The notes beneath the pieces are model-generated. The model searched no databases. It saw only the letters and a program-made list of their open reading frames with translations, and was not told where the DNA came from. Source: Homalodisca vitripennis (taxonomy: Eukaryota; Arthropoda; Insecta; Hemiptera; Cicadellidae). Taken from it: a DNA stretch of 64,000 nt. Shown one piece after another: positions 35,997-46,418 of this stretch (position 1 is the stretch's first letter; each line of letters starts with the position of its first letter). The position numbers and the translations under genes are program-made. The DNA lies in assembly GCF_021130785.1 (NCBI RefSeq), contig NC_060213.1, forward strand, positions 114,034,501 to 114,098,500. Reading direction: 5' to 3'.

Positions 35997-38900
35997 CAGC
36001 ACTTTTAGAATAGTGTTGTAAATTGTAATGCAGTTCCTCGGATAAGAACTGTTTGGTAGATTTGAACATATAAGGTTCATGACCATCGAGAATAATACAT
36101 GTCACGTATGTAACTATCCGTCTTCAATACCATCAAGTCTAGGGATGAGGGCCAGATTACTGAGAACATAGTGCCAATAAAAGGCTGAACTTATTTTAAT
36201 TCACTCACTGTACTTACCTTCTTAATTTTTAATATGACCGTCTTCTTAATATATAGTAAAATGTATAATACTAGCAGTTATCTGGGTCTTTGCAAGCAAT
36301 TTCGTAGGTTTTGTACCTTTATGAGCACGTCTGGTTTGAGTGAATTACAATTACGAAACCAATGTTGGGGTTGCCTTGTAGTTAGGATCAAGAAAATGTG
36401 TAAAAAGTGTACATTTATTTATGGCAACTTTAATTCGTTCTTAGTATTTTTTTATAGTTGATTTTATCTTTTTTCCAGATAAAGAAAATATATATCACAG
36501 ATCAGAGAAGCCTACTTCTGTCAAAATACAACTAAGATAGTTTTATAACATTCTCTACATTTATAACAAAGGTTAGATAGTAACTTTTCTGTAATATCTA
36601 ATACTAACAATATGTAAATATATGTGTTCAGTATGTTTTATATGCAATTTGTATTTGCTAAAAATGTAAATTAAAAGTACATTAACAATGACACTTTTTA
36701 CGGGTTTGCTTCTTTTTAACTGAAACATACATACTGTTAATATTTTAGAAGATTTAGAGCTGGAATTCGGTACATTAGTTCCTAAGTACAATCTAACGAT
36801 CTTTCATCTAGTATAGTTCTTGCCGACTGCCTCAAAGGAAGTGTTAGGAACAAAACTCTAACCTTTTATGTTATGTTATGTGACATTTTCTACGGTAGAT
36901 GAGTAATCGCTGAAATCTATAAACGGTATGAAAACTAATAGTCACTCCTTAGAGAACTTACACATTACAAATATAAAAAATTGAAAATAGTGGTTAAATT
37001 AATTAAAAATATTGTTTTACCGTCTTAAAACAATGTTTACACACTTGATAGCATTTTATAGGCTCTTTAAATTAATATATAACAATTTTAGAAAGCAAGA
37101 TGGGATTTGCTGATGAGCTAATTTAAATACTATTTATTACTACATTCATACCAGGGATCGTAAGAATGTCTCTATCAAATTTCAGTATAATCGTTGCATT
37201 GTTTACGGGCGAAAGCAAAACAAACAAACAAAGGCACTTTCGAATTTATAATATTATTAGGATTTCTATCACAAAAATTACCTGTTCTATTTTTATGCAT
37301 TTTTAATGAATTTTAATATTTATTTCCCGTTTGAAAACTGTTATATAAATTGCATCGTAAGTGGTTTTATTATTTAACTGCCACATGAAAGGTGAATTAC
37401 GTACCATTCCTGACAATTCATCTTGGAATACATTTTGAAAGGAGTTTTTCATAATTTTGTAAATCTTAAATTATTTTTCAAATATGGCTCACACCTTCTA
37501 TTTTGATTATTGGATGAGATTTTTACCGTAGCAACTTGACGGTGGAAGACGTTTTTCGGAAAAATTTGTTACAAAAATTAGGATATATGTAATTCTCTAC
37601 ACACTCCAACAGTTTTCAAAATTCTTGTAAAAATTTAATTTTGATGGGCTCAATTTTGTAGAGCTAATGGCCGTTGTTATTGATTTACTTATATAAACTG
37701 CATTAAATTTCGTATAGCCCCACTCTGTCTTCATTCCCGACAAACCTGGAGCTTGACGATCTCGTTTAGCTCAATTAACCTGAGTGCTTCTGAAGGTTTG
37801 ATACAAATTACTTATTTATTGTTTACTTGTCCTTGTTCAGATTACGTGGAGTAGACCAGTTTAGTATTTGATCAATTGAGGTAATAGTTATTTTTAAATT
37901 CGTTTCAATACGCTTATTCGAAAATAAAGAAATTGCTATTGAGATTGCAAGGGACGATAATAAGGATATATCTCTACAAAAATACTTAATGCAAAGAAAG
38001 GGAAAACAAAAGGTGATGACAGTCCAGTGTGATATGTATTGCACCGTGTTATTGCAAACCCGAGCGTTGAATGTGATACACAGAAAGATACCGTAGAAGC
38101 AATAATTCAATTGGGTTTAATTTGTTGGCGTCCCTGTGAGGGTGAGAGGGTGATGGTGGGGGGGGGGGGGTTGTGATTCCCTGGTTGCACATTTTCTGCC
38201 AGTGATGTCATACGGTCCATTCCTCACGGGTCCCGTCCAATCTCTCATCTCTAGAGACAACATGACATTTGTAAATCTGTCAATGCACTCAGCTAACAAT
38301 GGGATTGGTATTGGTTCGTTTAAAATATAAAGAGTATTGATTTAAAGTGTCTTTGAATAACAAAGACTAGCTCTGAGAGCATTACAGGTGAAGTTCCATT
38401 CAGAGTATTTGGGAACAAAAAGGTTTTAATTTTACTGAAGTACAAATACTTTGCCCTCCTGATACTAAACATTATATTTAATAAATTTAAAAATATTATA
38501 AATATGTAACTGTGTTAAAATAGTTTAAACTCTTATCTGGATTTATATTAATTCATTAAATTTTCAGGAAATGTTCACTAAAGTATTGACAATGGAAAGA
38601 TGTGTTTTTAAATTGGTAAACATAAAAATATCTTTTTATTTTAAATTAAAATATTTTCACAATCAAAACTAATTATACTATAATAAAATGAAATGCGTCA
38701 TAAGTGCCCTAAAACAAATATCGAAATGAAATTAATTAATTCTGAAATATTTTATCTTTTAATGTCCGCATCGTGAAGGAAAAAAGAAATTTTGACAAAG
38801 TACACATATCTGTATGGTTATAAAAACAAACGGAAATGTAACACCTCGATTTTTTATATTTTTTAACCAAAGCAACTCTCTTTACAAATTAAGTACTGAA

Positions 38901-39409
38901 AAAAATATCTGCTTAACAGTGTCGCAAATGTTTAACTTTTAAAATTAATGTACAATTTTTTAACATTTTATAAAATATCTCCACAGTTTTAACATAATGA
39001 AAAACATATGAAATTACATAAAATAAATTAAAATATGTTTAGTGTAAAATATGAAATTACATTAAAACACTGGATCAATAAGAAGACCGTTTTATTGTTT
39101 TGAAGCAAAGCTTTCGAAACTAGTTAGCCAATCAAACAAAGTTTTACATCTTAGTAGGAGTAGGAGTAGTAATAACATTTATACATCTTTAAAGATTTAA
39201 GTGAAGCTCAGAATATGTTTTTTCTTGTGTTTCCTAATGGAGAGGAGTGTGCATGCTTGGGTTAGTCTGTACTAGAGGATTTTGACTACATATAATTACA
39301 AACGAAGGGCATACTGGAATCTTATTTCGAGGGGAATAACAGTTCTTGTTTTATGCACCATCTACTTTTTATATTGTTAAGAACCCGATAGGGGTTCTTA
39401 TTAAATTTA
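35997..39409. other. AT-rich stretch, one dispersed-element tail, no gene recognised
   Basis: Includes a G run at about 38158-38170 and small motif-free open frames. The only classified piece is the tail at 37143-37262. Confidence 0.5.
37143..37262 (+). repeat. RTE/SINE-type 3' tail
   Basis: Contains CAAATTTCAGTATAATCG, then CGGGCGAAAGCAAAACAAACAAA and TTATAATATTATTAGGATT. This ordering is typical of the 3' end of widespread insect RTE-type elements and their SINEs, and parallels 25151-25460. Confidence 0.6.
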
Positions 39410-39800
39410 AATTTGTCTCTCCGTCTGGTAGTATGCGATAACTATTGATATACAGATCCTAGAGACTTGAAAATTTATATACAGTCTCCTCTTCGTCAAG
39501 GAAGAAGCCTGTTAATTTTATATCTAAAAGACAAAACTCAGTTTTTAAATTTGACACATAGGACTCTCTTGGTCCAAGAAACAACCTTGTTGATTTTAGG
39601 GTTAAAATATCAAAGGGCAACCCTTCTGTCTGTCTGTCTAGACGTCTGACCATATTATGTGCTGTAACTCTTGATAGAAAAACCTTAAAGACTTGAAACT
39701 TGGTATATAGATTCTTCTTGGTCGATGGAGGACCTCTATTGATTTTTGGGTTTAAAGGTAAAAGTGCGGTCCACACGTCTGTTTTTTCCATCTATGCGGC
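39410..39800. repeat. Degenerate tandem repeat related to a dispersed family
   Basis: The sequences GAGACTTGAAAATTTATATAC (near 39462) and AGACTTGAAACTTGGTATATAG (near 39689), and the related TCTTGGTC-GA-GAAG blocks at about 39495, 39569 and 39717, show at least two to three diverged units with TCTGTCTGTCTGTC between them. The open frame on the minus strand follows the repeat. Confidence 0.7.
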
Positions 39801-42013
39801 ATCTCTTTCGTTACGTTATGCCAGGTCCTTCAAAAATCCTTTTCATTGGTTTATTAAACAATGTTTGTTTTTATTAATACTAGGTATTGATGTAAATTTC
39901 AGAGCCTAATCCAGACCGGTGATTAACTGGGCATGTGTCCAAATAACCTATAATTTTAACAAGAACGCCTAGAACTTATCGTTGACCTAGCGTAAATGTG
40001 GCAGAATACCCATTCAGTGTCTCATAATACCTCTATCCTAGGCTTTTCGATCTATTGCAGTGCAGAAGGAAGATGTGGATTCTTTTCACTGTCCATAACT
40101 GATCTCAGGATAGATTAGAGCTATTCTGGTGGGGTGTTCGAAGATGGTCTGTTTGAATGAGGTCCAGAGCTTCGGAGCATACATGTTGGGTGGGGAGATA
40201 GAGTTTTCCCTTAATAAAAATTACCAGTCTCAGGTGTTGTTAAGGAAATCTCGCATCCAATAAGAGGTGCCCGATGATTTTCTTCATAATGTCAACAAGA
40301 TGTCGAGCTTGGAACAATGATGACATGACATGTGGAAGAGTTAGTTTCCAGGAGTGCTTGAAGACGACTTGTGGTTCGTTATGGAGCCCAACGACAACTC
40401 TTTTAAAGTTCATGACATGCTGAACCTGATGCAGCCATACACGCAGGGATTAAACTGCAATTGACCTAACATAAAAGTTTGAAAATATGTTTTAAAGATT
40501 TAAAAGACTATTTGGCAATCAATACCGGGTAGATTTCATTTTTATCAGTTTATGATATTTGCTAGACGATATTAAATAAATTGAATCCGGTACATTCTCC
40601 AAGAATGATCTTATGAATACTTTATGGGAATTCATGTGTACGTAGACTTAAACAATAATCTATTCAAATATCAATTTTTTTAAATTCCCTGTACGGTAAT
40701 TAAACTTAGACTTGATCTTGCATTATAATGTTAGTTAAGCAATTGGCAATGTAGTGAGATAGTCTCGTCTATTTTCCGGCTGAGCAGTCAACCTTAGTTC
40801 CACCTACGACTACATAAACCCGTCCAAACAGAGATGAGTGGCTTATTAGACCCACAAAGTTTAATGTATTGGCTAAGCTGACCCAATTAAACTTCTAACC
40901 AACCCACGATAAAGGGACCGTAATATCCAGTGAACCGTATAAAGCCTTAGTACTAAACGTATTAATTAGTAATATTTGGTGTTATGTCAGGCGTCAAACA
41001 TATTATCAACTGATAATTATGAAAAATGTACTTTAACAGTTGCTCTATACTTTGAAAAAGATGTTACATTTACAGTTGTAAGATAATGGTTATCAATGGG
41101 GAAAATAAATGTGACATCAGCTTTGTAGTTGATGGCGACTTCGATTCTCAGCCACTAACTAATCCATCGACGAAGGTATAGTTCTCTTAGAGAATTTTCT
41201 TCAAGAGAATGCGTATTAAACCATGAAAGGACTTCTAGTGTCATCTATTGTATTGGTAAGGATATGCTGATGGCGTATTACTTTGCTTCACTTTGTGGTG
41301 ATTCAGTACCATCTAATTGCGCATGGATTATCGAAGCTTGCTGTTCAGAGTGCATTTTCTGGACGATACACCCCAGTGAGAGATTATACAATTAGAACTG
41401 AGAAATGTCTCATTGCACCTTTGTGCCTGTTTCCGTAATGGATATTTTTTTAAGCTAGGGACAACTTCTGGTCGAGATTTCGAGGGATAGCGGGCTATAT
41501 CTCAGTCACGTTACCACGAAAAAGGGAAGGCGAGCGTCTCTAGTTAAAGCGGGCGGAGAACGGCTGTTCATTCTAGCTACAGCCTTTAACACTAAGGAAG
41601 CTCCCCACAGTCATCCTCCGAAGTAGACCATAACTGTCGTTCCACTTCAAAAACTCGACATTAATGGTTAGTGATGTGCCGCACCAAGACATCCATAGAG
41701 TGCCCAAAATCAAGTAATACACGGTTTTTGCTGTACCAAATGTAGCGTAGGTATAAACCATCCAGAAGTGCACTCCCTGGGGAGATTGTGAACGTTGGTC
41801 AGCGGATATCTTATTCCAAGTTCTCTTCTTTTACTACAGGAGAAAGTGTGGTAAAGAAAAGATTGTCACATTCTCGTAAGGGAACTTAAGGAATGCTATA
41901 AATTGATAAATTTGAACGAAATTGACATGACCGGTGAGGAAGTGATCCAGGTAATAATTCCCCTCCCCATAATTTCCTGTATTCACCATATCCAACATCA
42001 AAACGAGCTGATG
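39801..42013. other. No recognised gene
   Basis: Somewhat less AT-rich than average, but no motif, tandem or terminal repeats were identified. Open frames 41573-41773 and 41834-42025 (minus) are unsupported. Confidence 0.45.
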
Positions 42014-42160
42014 CGATTCAATCACGTCCGTCTCCTGAACAAAATGACTAAAGATCTACTTGGATTCATGATAACCACTGATACGATTCAATCACGTCCG
42101 TCTCCTGAACAAAATGACTAAAGATCTACTTGGATTCATGATAACCACTGATACGATTCA
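42014..42160. repeat. 70-bp tandem duplication
   Basis: CGATTCAATCACGTCC begins at 42014 and again at 42084, and the copies appear identical over 70 bp. A third begins at 42154 with CGATTCAACG and then diverges. Confidence 0.95.
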
Positions 42161-42286
42161 ACGTCTTCAGTTGATTCTTGCAGGTCATTATTTAGTGGAC
42201 TAAACAGGCATGGACCTTTAAGAAATGAAAACCATTAAAATATATGATGGAACTAAATTAGACTCCCTAGGGTTAACACGATCGAA

Positions 42287-42294
42287 GTGTTAAT
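42287..42294 (+). repeat. Target site duplication, left (GTGTTAAT)
   Basis: Identical to 46411-46418 immediately outside the other terminus. Confidence 0.95.
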
Positions 42295-42320
42295 CAAGGT
42301 TGGTAGAGGGACAGGTTGAC
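42295..42320 (+). repeat. P-element terminal inverted repeat, left
   Basis: Twenty-six bases beginning CAAGGTTGG and ending CAGGTTGAC; exact inverse of 46385-46410. Confidence 0.97.
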
Positions 42321-42362
42321 TCGTCCCCTATATCGCCCAGCAGTATACCGCGAGCCGCCGGC

Positions 42363-42381
42363 GTGACGTCATCCGGTGACC
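42363..42381 (+). repeat. P-element subterminal inverted repeat, left
   Basis: GTGACGTCATCCGGTGACC pairs with 46328-46346 inverted (GTGACGTCACCCAGTGACC), 17 of 19 bases. It contains the palindrome TGACGTCA. P elements carry internal inverted repeats that act as enhancers of transposition; a similar role is inferred. Confidence 0.85.
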
Positions 42382-42629
42382 TGCGATTTGCCGCCGCGGC
42401 CCACTCCCGCCTCCTAACAGTGCATTCGCTTCTGTCTAGCATTGAGGTGTTGTGTTCTCCATATTTGTTGTACATATGTTGGTGATATGTGTTTATAGTA
42501 TTTTTTGGAGGTAGGCTAAAATTTTTGTACTTGATGTGACTATTGCAGTTCGACTAATATCATCATGGTATGTTACAAGTAGTAATTTAAAGAAATATTG
42601 AAACTGAAAATCAGTTTGTAGGTTAAAAA

Positions 42630-43408
42630 ATGCCCGGGAAAAGGTGCATTGTTGCTGTCTGCAACAAGAGCCACGCTAAAACAAAGAAAACAGGCGTGGT
42701 ATATTTTAATTTTCCCAAAGACCCTGAAATAAGGAGTAGATGGGTGTATTTGTGTAAGCGGGCAGGAAAATGGAACCCAGACTCTTGTTCCGTATGTTCA
42801 GACCATTTTTGCTAGAAGACTATGAAAGGGATCTTAAATCAGAGCTGTTGAATTTACCGAGAAAAAAGAAGCTCAAACAATCAGCTGTTCCTTCTCAAAA
42901 ATTGACAAATACTCCAGTTTGTGAAAATGTTAAAACTGAGAATGAGATAACGTTACACAGAAAAAAGAGGTACACAAATAGAAATAACGAACAACTTGTA
43001 AATTCATTGGAATGTCCTGAAATATCTGAAATATTTTCTCCAAACGAACTAGAAGCGGAAAGTAGCGAGTTAACTACTAGTACTATTTTGCCAAATTTGG
43101 AAACAGAATCCAGTAGAAATGAAAAATATATTGCAATATTGGAAGAAAATTAAATTCAAAAGCAAAATCTTTAAAAGAAACAGTATATTTTAAGGTGAAA
43201 ATCTTTTAAAATTCGTAGGCTTACTAATTCACTAATAATATATTGAAGAAGAAAAATTCACGACAGTCGATAAAATCAAAAATAAGAGATAAGCTGAATG
43301 CTATATTTACAAAATATCAGTTAGATTTATTACTAGGCAATAAATCAGAGTTAAATGGACTAACGAAGGGATATCAATAGCTCTTACTTTGCGCTACTTT
43401 GGAAAACG

Positions 43409-43410
<2 letters not shown>
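42630..43410 (+). pseudogene. P-element transposase, N-terminal part (THAP domain), frameshifted
   Basis: Starts MPGKRCIVAVC. THAP zinc ligands C6, C11, C56 and H59 are all present, as are the conserved FP (28-29) and W38, so the DNA-binding finger is complete in sequence. One T appears lost from the T run at 42806-42810: the first frame stops at 42815, while the next frame continues LLEDYERDLKSELLNLPRKKK and a Ser/Glu-rich linker to 43153. Several stops follow. Near 43345-43410 the block KWTNEGISIALTLRYFGKRTY is clearly the segment before the catalytic domain. The frame then runs into a TA tract and the inserted retrotransposon. Confidence 0.9.

Positions 43411-43458
<48 letters not shown>
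43411..43458. repeat. TA microsatellite at retrotransposon 5' junction
   Basis: About 48 bases of alternating AT separate transposase sequence from retrotransposon sequence. A shorter TA tract (about 45466-45480) marks the 3' junction, so a target duplication inside a TA tract probably expanded here. Confidence 0.95.
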
Positions 43459-43460
<2 letters not shown>

Positions 43461-45280
43461 AAAGGCATCCTTGTTTCAAGGGAAAAACTTAAGTTTTTTT
43501 CAGAAATCAATAGAACCACGACCAACGAACAATTTAAAGCCTTTTTTCGAGTTTACAAAAGAACTTATAGGAAAGTAATCATTGCTGCGAAAGCATATGA
43601 TGTTTCTAAATTAATTCTTTTTTCAAAAAATATTTCCAAAACTCTCTGGGACATTATAAACAACAAAAGTCGCGAAAATAATCAAATAAAAGTCCAAATA
43701 GGGGATAGACTTGTGAGTGATGCCTCAGAGGTCGCTAGCGAGTTTAATAGATTTTTTGCATCTATTGCTGGTGGGCGAGATCCTCGTTCATCACTTCCAC
43801 AAGGAAACCCCAGGCGTAGACAGAGCCCGGCAACCTCATTGGTGCTGGCTCCTGTGTTTGAGGAAGAGATTAATCAAATAATTCAGCAACTTCCAAACAA
43901 AAAGTCTAATGACATTAATTTTATGTCAATGTAGCTCATAAAAAAATGCTCAAAGCATATAGTGAAGCCACTGACCAAATTAGTTAATCTATCGTTTCTA
44001 ACAGGAGTCTTTCCCTCTCTCCTCAAATTGGCAAAAGTGCATCCAATTCATAAGAAAGATAACCCCAATTCAGTAAATAACTATCGGCCTGTCTCTATTT
44101 TGCCTGTATTGAGCAAAATATTCGAAAAACTTTTTTTGTCAAGAATGCTAAATTTTTTTAAACAAACACAACCAACTTTCAGACGACCAATTTGGTTTCA
44201 GAAAGGGAAAGTCAGAAAGTGTTGACCACAAAACACTGCTTGACAAATTAGAATCCCACGGCATTCGAGGCGTGCCACTTTTATGGATTAGTTCATTCCT
44301 AAACCATAGAACACAGGTCGTCCAAATTTCGAATCAAATTTCAAAACCTACTGCACTGAGATATGGAGTTCCCCAGGGATCAATACTCAGTCCAATTCTT
44401 TTCCTGATATATGTTAATGACATTGAATCATCACTACTGCATGGAAAGCTTGTGCAGTACGCAGATGACACGACTCTCTGTTTTAGAGGAGGTACAAAAC
44501 AAAATTTAGAAATACAGACCTTTGTTGACCTTAACAATTGTGTCCAACATTTCAATAGCCTCAATCTTCAAATAAACTCATCAAAATCAAATTTCCTAAA
44601 CTTTTCAATGCGCTCTATAGATATTGAAAGAGGTCCTGCTGTTATGGTTGCAGATACATTATTGGAAGAAGTCTATTCTTCAAAGTTCCTTGGAATACAC
44701 CTTGATCGAGGGTTGACATGGAAAAATCACATTGATTATGTTTGTGCCAAATTATCCTCAGGAGTTTATGTCTTAAGATCTTTGGCAAAATACTGCCCAA
44801 GTCAGGTACTGATTACGGCGTACTACGGGCTAATTTATCCCCACCTTTCGTATGGAATCGTTTTGTGGGGAGCCTGTGCAAACAACCATTTTATGAGAGT
44901 TTTCAAATTACAAAAAAAAGCAATTCGCATTATCGCTAATTTAAACTTCAGAGAGTCGTGCAGGACAGCGTTTAAAAATTTGCAACTGTTAACTTTGCCA
45001 TGTCTCTACATCTTAGAAACAACCTTATATTGTTTGTCTAAATGTGCCTTAATCAGAGGCAAGAGGCAGAGATAACTACCGTTCGGGAATGCACAGAACG
45101 GTGGTTTATGAACATTTGCCTTCGCAGGCAGGTGTTCATTTTATAAACAGATTGCCAAACAAAATTAAAAATGCCTCAACGCCCAAGGTGTTAAAAACTC
45201 GTATCAAACTCTGCCTGGCGTCAAACGCTTTCTACAGTGTTGATGAGTTTCTGGAATTCAACTGGGAGACCACGCGATGA
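43458..45280 (+). pseudogene. ORF2 reverse transcriptase of copy 2, broken
   Basis: The connector (43458-43930) ends at a TAG (43932-43934) where copy 1 has Trp in RSMWLIKQC. The same frame continues to LPVLSKIFEKLF. Near 44165 a frameshift precedes FGFRKGKS. About 45 codons are then missing, from after FRKGKS to VDHKTLL; this removes motif A with its catalytic Asp. The remainder (44230-45075) has HGIRGVPLLW, YGVPQGSILSP, QYADDTTLCF (motif C), and the thumb FKLQKKAIRII. A last frameshift near 45070 leads to a C-terminal GMHRTVVYEHLPSQAGVHFINRLP tail ending FLEFNWETTR at 45280. The enzyme cannot be active. Confidence 0.93.
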
Positions 45281-45470
45281 GGAAACCGACTCCAGCGCCG
45301 AAAGTGGGCGTAATTGGCATGGAATGAATGGGGAGTGAATGTTTGAATGTTGTAAGTTTAAATGTGGCCTTGATGTGGGATGAATGGAAACAATTTAGAC
45401 ATGAAAATTGACGTTTGCTATGCAATGTATATTGTCAACTGCAATTAAACGATTTGATTTGATTTGATAT
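43458..45470 (+). mobile_element. CR1-like non-LTR retrotransposon, copy 2, nested in the P element
   Basis: Same family as copy 1 but 5'-truncated within ORF2 (first shared block TKGILVSREKLKF) and complete at its 3' end. It ends in a short tandem of GATTT (45448-45465), the family's likely 3' tail, then TA repeats and resumed transposase sequence. The 3' untranslated region (45281-45447) is about 170 bp. Confidence 0.93.
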
Positions 45471-45480
45471 ATATATATAT

Positions 45481-46137
45481 ACCTTCGAAGAAAACGTAAT
45501 TTTCCCTTGCCCAGTTTGTCAACTTTGAACAGATGGATTACTAATATAAATATACGCAAAGCGTTTTATGACGAAATTTTCAGTTTAATGGAAGTTGCTG
45601 GTGAAACTAAGAAAACATATGAAAAGGTTGCAGTTTTGATGTATGATGAGATGAAAGTGAAGGAAACATACGAATATGACCAGACAAATGACCAAGTTAT
45701 AGGAGCTCACAATAAAATGTAGGTTATTGTATTAAGACGACTGTTCTCTAATTGGAAACAGCCAATTTCCATCGATTTTGATACAACCATTTCAAAAGAA
45801 ATTGTGTTTAAGGCCGTACATAAAGCTCGCACCTCTGGTTATGATGTAGTAGCATGTGTATCAGATATGGGTGGGGGAAACTATAGTTTATGGAACAAAC
45901 TGAATGTTCGTTGAAAAGCCATGGTTTGAAAATCCTGCAGACAAAAACAAAAAAGTGTTTTTCTTTGCCGATACCCCTCATGTACTGAAACTATTGCGGA
46001 ACTTAAACCTTAATCTTTGTGCCACAAAATTCAAGAAAAGACAAGGAGACGTTGATTTAGAAAAACGAAAGCAAATAAAAAAACAAAAAAATATGTACAT
46101 AAATTATTATTGTTCTTCAAATACACATTTATTTTGA
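45481..46137 (+). pseudogene. P-element transposase, catalytic-domain part, broken and C-terminally truncated
   Basis: Resumes exactly where the N-terminal part stopped: YLRRKRNFPLPSLSTLNRWI, then KVAVLMYDEMKVKETYEYD with the first catalytic-type Asp, a stop after GAHNKM (45720), then SIDFDTTISKEIVFKAVHKA and VACVSDMGGGNYSLW with the second catalytic-type Asp, a frameshift near 45905, and FFADTPHVLKLLRN matching the D.PH..K..RN block. It then turns Lys-rich and stops at 46137. The GTP-binding region and the final acidic catalytic residue are missing. Confidence 0.9.
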
Positions 46138-46327
46138 AAAAGTGAACGCTTTGTTTTATTTACACATGTTTATGTCTTTTATTAAGTATATTATTAGAAC
46201 TAATACAAAGTATAACAATTAAAATAATATTCAAAAAGTACACTAAAGACAAGGTCACAAGAGAGTTGTACAAGACTGTTTGTACAGTAGTAATGGTACA
46301 GACGCAGAGTGGCAGAACATCGCGGCT

Positions 46328-46346
46328 GGTCACTGGGTGACGTCAC
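46328..46346 (-). repeat. P-element subterminal inverted repeat, right
   Basis: Inverse partner of 42363-42381 with two mismatches. Confidence 0.85.
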
Positions 46347-46384
46347 AGTGAGCGGCAACATGCACCACGTAAACGGCCGGACGC

Positions 46385-46410
46385 GTCAACCTGTCCCTCT
46401 ACCAACCTTG
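46385..46410 (-). repeat. P-element terminal inverted repeat, right
   Basis: Exact inverse of 42295-42320; ends CCAACCTTG just before the duplicated GTGTTAAT at 46411-46418. Confidence 0.97.
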
Positions 46411-46418
46411 GTGTTAAT
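46411..46418 (+). repeat. Target site duplication, right (GTGTTAAT)
   Basis: Same eight bases as 42287-42294. Confidence 0.95.

Larger units (their letters stand above)
42295..46410 (+). mobile_element. P-superfamily DNA transposon (THAP transposase), interrupted by a retrotransposon
   Basis: The 26-bp termini are exact inverted repeats (42295-42320 and 46385-46410, beginning CAAGGTTGGTAGAGGG) and are flanked by an identical 8-bp duplication GTGTTAAT (42287-42294 and 46411-46418). Eight bases is the target duplication size of the P superfamily. Inside are a THAP zinc-finger N-terminus, a coiled/linker region and part of an RNase H-like catalytic domain. The C-terminal half of the transposase (GTP-binding and last catalytic residue) is absent. 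About 2.0 kb of foreign CR1-like retrotransposon lies at 43458-45470; without it the element would be near 2.1 kb. The unaltered termini and target duplication suggest insertion was not very ancient. Confidence 0.95.

Noticed and set aside
42300..42485. Opposed 61-codon frames at the left end of the P element
   Set aside because: They lie in the GC-rich terminal and subterminal non-coding part of the transposon, before the THAP start.
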